Assembly: GCA_964017065.1 (NCBI GenBank)
Contig: OZ024788.1
Coordinates: 12,028,776-12,092,775, forward strand
Length of the DNA: 64,000 bases
Source: Haliclona indistincta
Taxonomy: Eukaryota > Porifera > Demospongiae > Haplosclerida > Chalinidae
Direction: 5' to 3'
Below the pieces are notes generated by a model. That model did not search any database. It was not told the origin of the DNA and saw only the letters and a program-made list of their open reading frames with translations. The translations under genes were made by a program, and so were the position numbers. Positions 23,898 through 36,116 of this stretch are shown in pieces; the first letter of the stretch is position 1, and every line of letters starts with the position of its first letter.

Positions 23898-25304
23898 TTA
23901 CATTCTCTTACCAATCTGTCGGAAATTAGAGCAACTTGCTTCGAAATGACCATTCTTGCCACAGATAAGACAGAGAGCATCTTCTTCTCCATGAGCAAAG
24001 TCACAATCTTCCTTATATTTGTTGCACGCACCTTTCTCAAAGAACTGACAAGATTTAACCTTCTTATATGGTTTCCCGACTCCTCTGTTGCTCTTAAAGA
24101 ACTCAATTTCCTCAACGGTATGATTTTTTTTACAGACCAGTCCATACCGACAACAAAATTTTCCTTGACAACGCTGCAGCTCTTGACAATCTTCTTTAAA
24201 ATGACCATTTTGTGAGCAGTTAGAACATACGGCATCTTCCTTTCCATGAGCATAGTTGCACTCATTCTTAGACTTTTGGCAGCATCCTCCGTCATAATAC
24301 TGACAAGCTGAGACTTTCCAAAGTGGCTTTCCGACTCCTTCATTCTTTCTAAAGAACTCCATTTCATTGCTAGTGTGCTCTTTAAAGCATTTAACGCCAT
24401 ATTTACAGCAAAATCCGTATGGACATTGAGGAGCATTGTAGTATTTGACACACTCTACACCCGCAGGAGGACGTTCGATCACTTGTTCCAGAAAAACATC
24501 AACATCAAAGCGTTCAGCGTTGAGAAAGATTAGTACCAGATCACTAGTCTTGGAATTTTTCCGGTAATACTGAAACGGACATTGAGAAACATTTTCAAGC
24601 TTATCAAAGAATTCGGCACTAAGTGGCAAAGTATCCATTTTCATGCGTAAAACAGCTGCCTTAGTATTGGGGCTAACCGTAGCAGAAGTAGGATTGAATT
24701 CCATACTTTTGAATGTGATTCCGGGATAGGCTTCAAGATAGCTTACCGTCACGGTGTCTGCTACATGTACATGTGGCAAATCTTTCAGACACGTAGCCAG
24801 AGCTCTGCTCCAACTGTAGATTTCAATATTCCAGCCCATTTCAAGAGCCTTTTTGATTCCGGGGAAGAAGCGAGAATCACCTGAAACGACAACGATTGTT
24901 GACCGCTTTTCTAGCGGAGTCAGATACGCCTTCCGTGCGATATCAGCATTTACGTCTGTGGTAGTTTGCTCTTTCACCTCCCAGTTGAACGGGCTACTCT
25001 CCACTGGCGGTGGATACTTGGTCCAAAATACTACACCTCCTGCAACAGGTCGCGATCGAGTAATGACGTCGATTAACTTCCCCATACTAATGCGAATACG
25101 AGGATCCTCTTCTAATTCTGTTTTCATCCACCCCGCCTTCGTCGCGGCAAGCTGTTTCGCGCCACGCCATATGTTAGAATTGTCGATGTAGATCCATATC
25201 TGCTTTTGGGATCCTGTTTTCAAATCCCCATCACAAGTAGTTGCCATATTCTGAGAGATAACAGGCTCGAGAGACGCCAGTTGGCTGCCTCGCGATAGGC
25301 TCAA
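23898..25304 (-). CDS. Gene F: NYN-domain ribonuclease-like protein with duplicated CCCH/CCHC zinc fingers
   Basis: Intronless 468-residue protein. Residues about 35-180 form an NYN (PIN-like) nuclease fold: IWIYIDNSN with Asp41, TTTDVNADIA with Asp117/Asp121, and VVVSGDSRF with Asp143, the acidic set expected for a metal-dependent RNase. The C-terminal third is a tandem repeat of one three-finger module. Module 1 has CX5CX5CX3H (294-310), CX7CX6CX3H (334-353) and the zinc knuckle CX2CX4HX4C (360-373). Module 2 repeats the same spacings at 379-395, 419-438 and 445-458. The 85-residue offset and shared EFF-x(5)-GVGKP show an internal duplication. The start may be the first Met or Met20 (MATTCDG). 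RNA binding and cleavage are predicted; MARF1 and ZC3H12 proteins are functional analogues, but this layout differs. Confidence 0.88.
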   Translation of the reverse strand: MSLSRGSQLASLEPVISQNMATTCDGDLKTGSQKQIWIYIDNSNIWRGAKQLAATKAGWMKTELEEDPRIRISMGKLIDVITRSRPVAGGVVFWTKYPPPVESSPFNWEVKEQTTTDVNADIARKAYLTPLEKRSTIVVVSGDSRFFPGIKKALEMGWNIEIYSWSRALATCLKDLPHVHVADTVTVSYLEAYPGITFKSMEFNPTSATVSPNTKAAVLRMKMDTLPLSAEFFDKLENVSQCPFQYYRKNSKTSDLVLIFLNAERFDVDVFLEQVIERPPAGVECVKYYNAPQCPYGFCCKYGVKCFKEHTSNEMEFFRKNEGVGKPLWKVSACQYYDGGCCQKSKNECNYAHGKEDAVCSNCSQNGHFKEDCQELQRCQGKFCCRYGLVCKKNHTVEEIEFFKSNRGVGKPYKKVKSCQFFEKGACNKYKEDCDFAHGEEDALCLICGKNGHFEASCSNFRQIGKRM

Positions 25305-25547
25305 GTCAGTAAAGTACTATACTGTACTAACTACTAAGCCACCGCCGAAATACGCCCATATTTTTTACGCACGCGCGCGCGCCAAATTCGCCAAATACAG
25401 TACCTGCGCACGCGCACTGCATTGCAGTACATCATGCATATTAATGTCGCGCGCGATTAACAATTATGACCTGACACTGCATGTTTGTACTGTACTGTGT
25501 ACTAGTACTTTACCAGCAAAAAAAGAAAGGTGCCTGGCCAGCCTGGT

Positions 25548-26340
25548 TATGCCTCGGTGGGCGGAGCCACGGGGCATACAGTAGTCGTGTTGTGTATCTG
25601 TGTGTGTGTCTGTCTGTCGGCAGGATTTCTCTTCGCTCGCAGAAATCTAAGCGCTGAAACTTGCAACACAAGCTAAAGTCAATATTTGCTTGAAAATGAA
25701 TTGTAAGGATTTTGGTTATAAGGCTCTGTTCGTGAGTTATAGCGTGATTGCTTGTACCTCACGATCGCCGGCTGGCGATCTAGTTGCTGATGTAAAGACA
25801 AAATTGTCTATCTCTGGCTGCCTTACAGCTAGTGAGTTCGCCTTTACTTCAGAACAGCACGGCAGACTTGTATATGAAGCTGCTTTCTAGAGTTATGGCG
25901 TAGCTTTGCTTACCTCGCGATCGATGGCCGTTGCTGACGATCTAGAGTTCTCAGTAGACAAAAATATCCACAGTTGACTGCCTAGAAGCTGATAGGTTAC
26001 ATCGTATGTCTAAAGAAATTGTGTAAACAAGCTATGGACGCTATCTCGGTTGTTGTACGTGCTGTGCCCTAACAATACACGCCCAGTTGAACTAGTGGTC
26101 AGCACTGATTGACTTCTGATTGCATAACTATTATACTGCATTGTGATTGCTGTACAGAAAGGTACAACAACTGCAGTTTAATTTTACTGTGTATGTTTTT
26201 ATAAGTTGTCAGCCACTAACATAGTGTTCAACTAGCAACAGCAGACTTTTATTACAGCTTGTGTATTTCAGTTCAACGTATTTGCTGACAGGCATGTATG
26301 CATAACATTTCACCTAGGCATAAGCACCTTCGGTGCCTAG
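25548..26340. repeat. ATGCCTCGG dispersed element
   Basis: Head hairpin ATGCCTCGGTGGGCGGAGCC at 25548, a GT-rich tract, the body shared with 3868-5012, and a tail with GCACCTTCGGTGCC near 26325. It lies upstream of gene F, so promoter interference is possible but not shown. Confidence 0.75.
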
Positions 26341-26644
26341 TTGAAGAGGGACTCACTACCGTGCCTCCCTAATGTAGAGCTGAACGAATAAACAAGATGG
26401 CGGCTACATACATTGCGCTGACGAACAATGCATTGACATACACGGCTACATACAATGCATCAAACATGCACTGACCTTCGCAACCGGAGGCTTCACTATT
26501 ATCAGCAGAGTTATTAGCAGAGTTAGCAAAAACAAGAAAATTTAGAGCTAAAGGAAGATAATTTATTCTGCATGGCTACTCATTGCTAAGCTGTATAACA
26601 GGAAATTTAGAATAACCTGTTATAAAGCATAAAATCTAATAATG

Positions 26645-27731
26645 TATACCTTCAACTAGTAGTTAGTGTCGTTTCAATGAGCTCAGCTAGTCCATCCAGT
26701 CCATCAGTCAGTCTGAGACACTCTATCAAGTGTTGATATGTGCAAGGAACTGCAGTAGGGCCCTGTAAAACGCGGAACGCGGAATACCGAATAACGGAAA
26801 AACGGAATAAAAGTGGGCGTGTATGGTGGGCGTTGTTGATCAAATTACTGTAAACAGCTGGTCAGTTCGCACTGCAGGACACTGCAAAACATGGGCTAGA
26901 CTGGAATGGCGTGGTCTCGCTAGAGACTAAACCCAAGACCCTAAAAACGTTCGCCTAACACCGTCCAGTGTGGACCTAACAGCGCCCAGTATTCGCCTAA
27001 CAGCGCCTAGTATGAACATAACAGCGCCTAGTATGGACCTAACAGCGCCCAGTATTCGCCTAACAGCGCCTAATATGGACCTAACAGCGCCCAGTATTCG
27101 CCTAACAGTGCCGTTAGGCGAATAATGGGCGCTGTTAGGTCCATACTAGGCGCTGTTTGGCGAATTCTGGGCGCTGTTAGGTCCATACTAGGCGCTGTTA
27201 GGTCATACTAGGCGCTGTTAGGCTAATACAGGGCGCTGTTAGGTCCATACTAGGCGCTGTTAGGCGAATTCTGGGCGCTGTTAAGTCCATACTAGGCGCT
27301 GTTAGGTCCATACTGGACGCTGTTAGGCGAACGTTTTTTAGGGTCTTGGGTTTAGTCTCTAGCGACACCACGCCATTCCAGTCAAGTCCATGTTTTGCAG
27401 TGTCCTGCAGTGCGAACTGACCAGCTGTTTACAGTAATTTGGTCAACAACGCCCACCTTACACGCCCACTTTTATTCCGCTATTCCGTATTCCGCGTTCC
27501 GCGTTTTACAGGGCCCCGTTCCCAGCCGTTTTTGGAGGATAGCTCGTGTGACACTCATAGTACCATCTTGGATATGATCCTTCTTGATCAGATCAACTGC
27601 TGTTCGATTCTCATCTTGAAAGAGACACATTCCAAACGTCATGTGTAATCTTTAGCAGAAATCTCTTTAATGATGTTCAGTGGTTTACCATCTGCTCCTG
27701 TCATTGTGCTCAATTCCAGTAGTAACACCTA
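26645..27731 (-). pseudogene. Death-like exon, dead copy split by a foldback element
   Basis: The 3' half (26645-26757) matches the last exon of genes B and C (CTATCAAGTGTTGATATGTG and the AGCTCAGCTAGTCCATCC block). The 5' half (27517-27731) matches the part encoding KDHIQDGAK and ISAKDY. Between them sits a 759-bp inverted-repeat element. Small indels (an extra GT in the ISAKDY-encoding part, loss of the start of the exon) also break the frame. No companion exons lie nearby. Confidence 0.85.
26758..27516. mobile_element. Foldback element built of 21-bp units
   Basis: Termini GGGCCCTGTAAAACGCGG and its reverse complement. The arms share GGTCTTGGGTTTAGTCTCTA-type sequence. The centre consists of about 21-bp units of the form CTAACAGCGCCCAGTATTCGC, forward from about 26950 to 27110 and inverted from 27111 to 27330. 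No open frame for a transposase. It interrupts the Death-like exon copy. Confidence 0.9.
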
Positions 27732-27814
27732 AAATGTTAATCGAACGAGTAACTATTGGCCTGGCTTTAGTAACGGCATATGGTTAAGGGTGCTCACACT
27801 CCTAAACATACCCA

Positions 27815-29163
27815 AGACTCATGCAAAAAAACAAAACAGAATTATGGTGGCTGTTCACCATTACACAATTTAAGAATTTAAGAATTGCATTGTTGTCTGT
27901 GGTACATGTTTGGCACCTTCACCTTGAGGCTAAGTCTGATGTTTGTGCAGTATTCTTTGACCTACGTAAGGCTTTCGATTCTGTCCCTCACCGTCCATTA
28001 CTACACAAACTTGAGAACTTAGGAATCGACAAATTCTTGTTAAATTGGATTACAAGCTACCTTACTGAGAGGGATCAGAGGGTTGTTGTCAATGGTGATG
28101 AATCCTCCAATCTTCCTGTTCTTTCTGGGGTCTCGCAGGGCTCAGTACTTGGCCCACTCCTTTTTATTATATATGTGGATGGTGTTAGCTCGGTAATTTC
28201 TGACAAGGCCTCTGCGATCCTCTATGCTGATGACATGACTCTTTACAGACCAATATATACTCCACATGACTACGAATTGCTGCAAAGAGATATCAATGCA
28301 ATCTCTAGGTGGATATCTGACCTGTGTATGCAGTTCAATGTTCAAAAATGCAAATACATGGTCTTCTCAAGGAAACGCAGTATTGTACCTTCTCTCTGTG
28401 GCTTGTCTATTGATGATCTTCCCCTTGAAAAGGTTGATGTTTACAAGTATCTTGGGGTTTACCTTACATCAGATCTATGCTGGTCTGTTCACATTGACAA
28501 AATCTGTGCTAAATCAAAAAAGCTTGTCGGTATGTTCCACCGCAGATTCTTCTCAAGTATGGATTCCGAAAGTTGCAGACTTCTGTATAAATCATACATC
28601 AGACCTCATTTAGAGTATGCTTGTCAAGTCTGGGACCCTCACATAAAAAAAGATATTGAGGCTCTAGAGGCAGTTCAAAGATTTGCACTTAGGGCTTGTT
28701 GTAAAAAATGGGATGTGCCATATGACATACTATTGGCTGAAAATAGAGTGCCATCTCTTTTAGACAGAAGAGTACACATGAAGTTATGTACTATGTACAA
28801 GATTGTAAACACTCTTATTAACTTCCCCAATGCACCTGTTGAGTTAAGGACGATCCCTTATTCTTCAAGACACCTGCATCCTCTCACCCTTCTTGATCAT
28901 CAGTCTAAGACTAATTCTTTTTCTGCATCCTTTTTTCCTTCTACTTGTAAAGCCTGGAATAATCTTAATTATGATGTTGTAAGTGTTTCTACCTTTTTGT
29001 CATTTAAGAACTTAACTAAACCTAAACCTAAATAATTTTTTTTTCTTTTTTTTCCTATTCCCTCTTTTGGGTGCACGCCTTTGTATTAGCATACTTAAAT
29101 TGCTATTTGTGTGTATCCATGCAACTTGCTAAATTGTTATAAAAAAAAAAAAAAAAAAAAAAA
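27815..29163 (+). mobile_element. 5'-truncated LINE with intact reverse transcriptase segment
   Basis: An open frame at 27821-29035 encodes the central and C-terminal parts of a non-LTR reverse transcriptase: FDLRKAFDSVPH, SQGSVLGPLLFIIYVDG and the catalytic YADD at about 28226. The thumb and a C-terminal segment typical of Jockey/CR1-type elements follow. Missing the endonuclease and the RT N-terminus. A 23-nt poly(A) at 29141-29163 marks the 3' end. The frame has no stop inside, so the insertion is young, although truncation makes it immobile. Confidence 0.9.
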
Positions 29164-29279
29164 GAAGAGATTTCACAAAACCCTCGACATGTCATGGATG
29201 TCACATGTTGATTATTAGCCGATGTTGAGTCATATTACTAAACTATTTGTACTAGTTGTGCAAATAGTTAAGGGTGCTC

Positions 29280-29790
29280 ACACTCCTAAACATGCCGTGC
29301 CTCCCTATGTATATGTAGGGTTGAACGAGAAACAAGATGGCGGCTACATACAATGTATTAGCGTTCAAACGCTGATATTTCGCCTGGTGATGAATTTATA
29401 CGTCCAAAGACACTTAGATCTGCTCTCTGGCGTTGCCCCATCTTACAATAGCAAGGAGACTGCTCGAAATTGTTGCTAAAGCGGCGAACCTGGAAACGGT
29501 GAAAAATCGAGTTTCGTCATCTTAGTCTTCTTCTTCTTTCTTCAGCGCGCCTAGCGACTTTACGCGAGCAGTGCCGAGACTAAAACACCCACGAACAGTC
29601 GTGAAATTCTCCTGGCAGGTGCCTTTTGAACTTTGTTTTTAGCGTAACGGCGATATAAATTCCGCGATTTCTCGAACGTGATCCATTGTCAGCTAAGTGT
29701 TAGACGCCATTAGTGTGATTGCGCAATACGCAAGTGACCAAGCAGTGGTTAGCGCACGTGACCAAGCACTAGCTTTAGTATCGCCGCGCC
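29280..29790. repeat. Dispersed repeat with AACAAGATGGCGGCTAC head
   Basis: Contains AACAAGATGGCGGCTACATA, GCGTTCAAACGCTGATATTT and GTTAGACGCCATTA segments that recur, partly inverted, at 61260-61740; a shorter head copy is at 26395-26460. GGTTAAGGGTGCTCACACTC also occurs both at 27783 and 29267, flanking the LINE. No coding content recognised. Confidence 0.6.
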
Positions 29791-30104
29791 GTATGGTTCA
29801 CGGAGAACACATAATTTGTCTGGAGTCTTCGAAGAACGGTAAGCTCGTATAGGATCACCATTCTGCAATTGCCAGATAATTATAACCGCCGTACAGGTCT
29901 ACAAACAAGTGTGGGCGGGCCTGTACGCCTATGCATGCATGCGTAGGCGACCTGAAATGTACAGCATAACAATTATTTTTAGTTACAAGTTTAAAATAGA
30001 GAAAAGCCATCAACAACAGGAAAACTAAAGCAATGGTGGAACAAAGACGGCTCGGTACTTGCATGATATTGAACTGCACATTACTGAAAAAGAAAAAAGG
30101 ACAC

Positions 30105-30505
30105 AAACAAGAAAATTAAAAAGATTTCTATTGAAATCAATAGGATGTAGGGTTGTGGAATCTACCACTGGTCCACAATGTAAACTAACAAGGAACAAAC
30201 ATGGAATGGTAACACGATTGACTTGCTAACAGACCATAGATCCCTACATCAGTGGCTGTATACATAAGATCAATATTTTGTCACAAGCTGAATGAACATC
30301 TGGTGTCAGTCAACAGTAGCTATAGCTGTATTAGCTATAGTCAACCACAGCAGCCACTGATGTAGGGATCTATGGTCTGTTAGCAAGTCAATCGTGCTAC
30401 CATTCCATGTTTGTTCCTTGTTAGTTTACATTGTGGACCAGCGGTAGATTTCACAACCCTACATCCTATTGATTTTGATACAAATCTTTTTAATTTTCTT
30501 GTAAC
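30105..30505. repeat. Palindromic foldback element
   Basis: Arms of about 145 bp: AATAGGATGTAGGGTTGTGG... on the left pairs with ...CCTACATCCTATTGATTTTG on the right. CCTACATCAGTGGCTG and its complement are near the loop. No transposase. Confidence 0.85.
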
Positions 30506-30756
30506 TCATCGCATGATAATATTAATTACTATGCATGACATCACAAAAATCCATTAAACTAGTAAGATAGCGGTCAGACAACAGCTCTCGTGTCGTATTC
30601 TACAGACTCTGCGCAAGTGCTAAAGTAAAGATCAATGTATTGGCAGTGCAGTCTCCTAGATTTGGACCTTAACTCTCTTGGAATATCATGCAGATTTCCA
30701 TTGCTAAGGATCTTGGCTACTCGCAAAAGCCATATTTTACTCCTTGGTCAGTGTCA

Positions 30757-31480
30757 CCGACACAGGGTCACCGACTCACCTGTGCTCACCAAGTACCATA
30801 AAGAAAGAGGTCACTCTCGCTCACAGAGCTCCGGTGGAATTAACCCTATCACCTCCTACAACAATCGCACTGATGCTAATCTCAAAACCACAGTAGTGTT
30901 TGAAGAAAGGTCACAAACAGGGATGGAGAACGATTCGGCCACAACATGGTGAGCCGGCAAGTATCCAAGGAGTACCCCATGATTACACCGCACTATACAA
31001 CAGTGGAGTACCATGCACGCTCAGAGTCACTGGACTTTGACCGAAAATAACTACCCTAAATTAGCAACCAATCATCAAGGGCCTTCACTACAGACTCAAC
31101 TTTGTGTTTTAACAAACGACCGACAAACTGACTATAGACTGACTGACTTATATATTTGACAGCAACTATAGACAATATCAACAATCTTATTTCAAGTAAC
31201 CAAGCTACGACATTCATTGGCACTTCATAAAGTGTTGCATTTAGCCTGATCGATAAAAGCATCTTACCATCTGCTCAAACATGTATACTCATCATCAATT
31301 ATTTTTATCTCATTCTGTGATTGGCAGTTAGTTCATGTTTGTTGATTTGTGTCACATTCATCAATAAGTATTATCATGCATCTGATCTATGATCATTATT
31401 TGTTTCGTTTTAATGTTTGTGCACTCAATCTGTGTTGTATTTATGATGATAATAATTCAGATTTCGTCATGAACCAGTGA
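30757..31480 (+). pseudogene. Partial second copy of the membrane-protein tail exon
   Basis: Homology to 9197-9900 starts abruptly at CACAGGGTCACCGACTCACC and lacks the stalk and transmembrane helix. It keeps the correct reading past the base where the first copy shifts (YNNRTDANLK), but has lost one A in the EEKVTN region and stops at 30952. So each copy has a different single-base shift. The 3' flank is also shared. Confidence 0.8.
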
Positions 31481-32371
31481 ACATATCACGTTATGTGTTA
31501 CTGTTGACTTAGTGATTCAGTGATCATAGCCAATGCTCATGTATGGTCATGATGATTCGTCAACATTAACAGGTTTGAATAATGAAACAGACATGTATAA
31601 TTGATATATACCATGAGCCTAGTACGTCTAACTGTAGCAAGAGCACTTAATTGTTGCTACTGTTAAAGTGATCACTGGATCAAGTATCTGACTATCTGCC
31701 TCAGCTTGCACCACCCAAATTCACACACAGTGCACAGATCAATTGCTACTGCTCATGCAATGTGTATTTCTGTTACAGTGCTGTCAACTGTGCACGTTTA
31801 AGTTATGTTGGTGTGCCTGCATACAGAACATCATCAGCATTTAATGAGTGGTGCTACCGCAGTGGGCCCAATTATGCATTTTCATGTATAACTTCCAAAA
31901 ATTATCGAAAAGCGATAGCGCATAATACTAAACTTCCGGCCTCTACCAACAAGCACCACAAAAAGGTGTTGCTGTTGCATGGTTAACAAAAAGGTGCGAA
32001 ATTTTATTTTACCCAAGGTCATAACGTTAATTTTTGACTATGGAAACCATGGTGCATTTTAAAAGTTTTGCACAATTATTTTTACGATATAAAAACAAAT
32101 AATTACATCAAATGAACCTGTGAAATTTAAACCAGTGAATGATTGATAAGTGACAAAATAACATCAAAATTAATGGTGACAATAAAAACAGCAGCATATC
32201 TCTATGATGTTTTGTGCCGGTATAATAGCTGATCTCTGCTTTCTTCACCCTTTGTCTTGGATGTGCAATCAGTCATCATCTTCAATGAAGCTCCTATTTA
32301 ACAGAAAAAATACAAGCCTACAAAATAATAGCAGTCAGCTGTAGAGACAACGTACCTTGCTGTTCACATTG
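31481..32371. other. Intergenic, no gene seen
   Basis: AT-rich spacer between the membrane-tail copy and the 3' end of gene B. No repeat unit or exon was recognised with confidence. Confidence 0.5.
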
Positions 32372-35159
32372 CTACAGCATTTTTTCAATGAGCTCAGCTA
32401 GTCCATCCAGTCCATCAGTCAGTCTGAGACACTCTATCAAGTGTTGATAAGTGCGAGGAGCTGCAGTACTTGCCAGCCATTGTTGAAGAATGGCTCGTGT
32501 AATACTCTTAGCTCCATCTTGGATATGATCCTTCTTGATCAGATCAACGGCTGTTCCATTCTTATCTTTTAAGAGGCACATTCCAAACGTCATGTAATCT
32601 TTAGCAGAAATCTCTTTAATGATGTTCAGTGGTTTACCATCAGGTCCTTTCATTGTGCTCAATTCAAGTAAATCGGGAGTGGCACTGCTACCTACATATG
32701 TATACACATGAATAGATTATTATCATGAGCTAGCTCCTGCAGCACTCAGTGCAATGTACAGGCTGAAAGAAAAAAATGCTGTACATGTGCACGAGAGGAA
32801 TTTCTTAGACTTAGGAAGTGTGAATGTGCCTGAAAAACTATATATAGTAGCCTAGTCCACATCAGTCTCAACCCCTCTCAGAGTAACATGGGAACAAGGC
32901 TATTAAGTTCACCTTGGCTCCCATGTTGACAACTTGTACTGCCATATCCGGTACAGTTCATGGTATTATGTGATACCACTGGTACAGTGCTGTTCACTGA
33001 TGTAGATTTCTCATCTGAATAAGATTTGAATATCAAAGATACATTAAAATCTACAGCAACATACCTAGCCAGAGTAAATGTTGAGGTTTTAATTCTGTAC
33101 TGTCTGCTCCAGTCTCGTCACATTCTAAAATGCCTGTCTTGGGGTTGTAGTCACAGAGATGATCATTGCCCTTACCGCACGAGCATAAAAAGGAGTCCAC
33201 CTTGGTAAAGGCACCTTCTCGGATATGGAGCTTTTCTTCTGCTAAGCGCATTGACTCCAAAAAATGTTTTCGGATAGCGGAGCGCTCCTTTGAAAGCTTT
33301 TCACTATTACCACCTGAATAGTGCACCTCGAGTTGAAGATGGCGCTCAACTAAGCAGACTGTTCCTCCACGTTCATATTTCATTGTGATAACATTTCGAT
33401 ACTGTCGATGGCTACTACGACGCCGACGATGACGATCAGTTGTTAATGAATAATGTGATGAAAACTCTGTCAGAAGAAAGACCACCAGAGCAGGTAGATA
33501 ACCTACTGGAATAGGAACATATTCTTTGGAAACTCCTTTTCTTGCTTTTAGTCTAACTACCCAAACGACAGAAAAATCAGACCATTTATGGTCAGGATAA
33601 ATAGGTAGAGCACAAGGCATGAAATATTCGGATGTTTCGTCAATCACAGCAACTATCTTCACAAATTCCAGAATGTCTAGGAAGAATTGCGATGTGATAG
33701 TTTCAGAGAACTCGATGCATTTATGCAATGTTCCTTCGGTGAAACGCCCATGATTTTGTAGCAGCAGTTTTTCTTCAGTTGCTAGAAAGATATTGTAGTG
33801 TTTGGCAAGAAAGCTTTTGTCAAGAAACGAAACAGTGATTAATCTAGAAACTTTTTCAAGCACTACTTTGGTGTTAATGATTACGGAATACCTGAGTTTA
33901 GGAGTGTCAAAATGCATGATAAGGCTAATGTCATGGAAAAACTTTATTGCTTCATCAGTCCCTCTATTGTCCATTTCAAGTGAGTCTCCAAGTTTGTAGC
34001 ACTCATAGAGGGTAAGGATAGCTTTGTGCTCCTTCTCAGCAAGAGTGAGTAAACTGAGGAGAAACCCAAACCAGCGTAGTTTCACTTCTACCTTCATTGT
34101 GACATCAGCTGATTTAATTAGCCTCCGTAGTTGCTTAGACAGTGATTTTCTTGTTTCGTTGTTGGTGGTAATAGCATTGATAGGCAGGATTATCTTTTCA
34201 TTATCATGTAGGACTTGAAATGGTTCATATGATTCAAGAGCATTTTGAAGAATAGTTTCTTTGTCTTCAATGGTTTCACTAATATTATGTGACTCATCTT
34301 CAAATGTGCCCACAATTGTGAACTTAGCACCTTTTGGACACTTAGATACTGCTGCTACTGACGGTATGTATGGAGGCTGAATAGAGCCTATTGACTTAGC
34401 TAATGTCTCCATCGACTGTTGATTTGATAAGCATATGCCAAATTTGTCACAATTTGCTGACATGCCATCAAAAAAATAAGAAAACTCTGGTACCTTGCTC
34501 AAGGGCTCATTGAGCTTAAGAGGAAAGATTTGAAAGCAGCTATTTTGAAGGAAAAGGGCAGCTGCATCTAAAAATGGTGGTTGGCCACCACTATCAGTAA
34601 CCATCAGCCAGTGTGAGTTAAAGATTATACCAGAACTTTCGCTACTATGCAAATCTTTGAGCAAGTTGGAGAACCAATAAATAGGTGAAGAATCAGAATG
34701 ATATTCAGGCTCAGGCTCACAATGCGGCTGATCTTGACTAGTAAAGCTAACAGGTAACTGGTCAATAACAACAGGAACAGCATTTAAAGTATTACTTTCT
34801 GAAGGCAGACTGCTATTGGATGGAGTATTGTCAGAAGGATATTCAACAATAGTCTTCTTTACTGCTCCACAAAGCAATTCAAACATCTTATCTGTTGTCA
34901 CATTCTCCCATTCGAATTCCATTGAATCTTCATTGTCTATTAGCATATAGTGAGAGGGTGGATCGACACAACCTGTACTATTCCGTACTAACGCAGGCTC
35001 TTTTCCCATAGCAAGATCAAGAATCGAAGTCTTTCCTATGCCTGGATAGCCCTGGACACCAATCTTAGTGACTTCCATAGTAACCTTGGCCCCAAGTGAG
35101 TTCATGGCTTCATAAGGATCAACATAAATATAACCTTCAGGAAGAAGAATGATGAGTTG
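32372..35159 (-). CDS. Gene B: Roc-COR GTPase with C-terminal Death-like domain
   Basis: Paralogue of gene A. Exons: 33065-35159, about 32914-33014 and 32372-32691. The first exon encodes about 698 residues: IGVQGYPGIGKTS P-loop, G3 TDSGGQP, G4-like VGTFEDE, COR signature RWFGFLLSLLTLAE, FFHDISLIMHFD, and the Cys/His-rich end SFLCSCG..HLCDYNP before LLWLG. A Ser/Thr-rich 34-codon spacer follows, then a Death-like domain (KGPDGKPLNIIKEISAKDY, FGMCLLKD, RTYQHLIECLR) ending at 32372. It has no protease exon and no classical Death exon, unlike gene A. The 5' exon was not found; the acceptor at 35160 (CTTTCAG) leaves an open frame upstream. Probably a cytosolic signalling GTPase engaging Death-fold partners. 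Confidence 0.85.
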
Positions 35160-35964
35160 CTGAAAGATCGAAATCACAAACTTTCACAAGCAAGAATATA
35201 GCAATATAAAGTGCCTATATGATTAGAAATCCCCATATTTACACACATGCATGCATCATATACATTATGATACTTCACCATACATTATTGGTGACTGCCT
35301 ACGCGAGCTTATACTCTAATACATTTCTGTACGGGCCGTCCGTGTTCGCAAAATTAGTAGACCTATCCGTTGTCTTGACCTCTATTTCCAGGAAAAGAAA
35401 CAGCTGTCTGAAGAATAAGATGCTGGCTAAATAACTCAGAAATGCTTGGCTGTATTGTCGTTTGATGTGCTACCACAGTGACCTTCTCTGTTGTGATCGT
35501 GACAACGCCATGCTTGCCGATGGCCTGGTTAGCCCGTCTTTAGAGTATAAGTCTCGTAGGACAACAGCTAAATCGATGAAACAGCTATGCCTCGGCTGCT
35601 GTGTATGTGTCTTGGTCTCTTTGTCACTGTACTGCTGTCTATTGCACGTAAATGTTTGTGGCTGATTGTAAGAGTGTAACTGTCCATGCATAATAGTACA
35701 CAGTATAGTTTTCACAGTTGCAAAGCCTGTTCTTTGGTGCATGGAATGTGTTAATTGTGTTTGACGGGTATTGAATGCTTACTGTGAGAGCACTGCAAGC
35801 ATAAACATGTGAACCTTGGGCTGTCGAGCCACTGTTCTTTGTAGAAAGCAAACACTGAGTGCCCGTGCCAATGTGCAAATATTTGCCTAGACTCCAATCC
35901 TGTATGGTGAAATATCTATGCATGCACCCACCCACATGCAATCACATCACACCCAATCACAATA
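35160..35964. other. Upstream flank of gene B; no gene recognised
   Basis: Should contain the missing 5' exon or promoter of gene B, but no exon could be chosen. Short open frames here show no recognisable domain. Confidence 0.4.
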
Positions 35965-36116
35965 CAGTGGAACCTCTCTAAGGCGGACACTAAAAATAGT
36001 CCATTATAGAGAGGGTGTCCTCTGGTCAGAGGTTTATTATACATTATGTGGGTTATATTTAGGATTCAGTAAGTGTACGTTATAGAGAGGGTGTCCTCTG
36101 GAGAGGGCTGGAAAGC
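35965..36116. mobile_element. pogo/Tigger-like MITE remnant
   Basis: Starts CAGTGGAACCTCTCTAAGG, a terminus typical of pogo-type elements, with the internal repeat ATAGAGAGGGTGTCCTCTGG twice. The right end meets another element at 36117. Confidence 0.6.

Noticed and set aside
23861..24451. 196-residue minus-strand frame overlapping gene F
   Set aside because: Shifted frame of the zinc-finger region with no recognisable domain; the long frame carries all Cys/His motifs.
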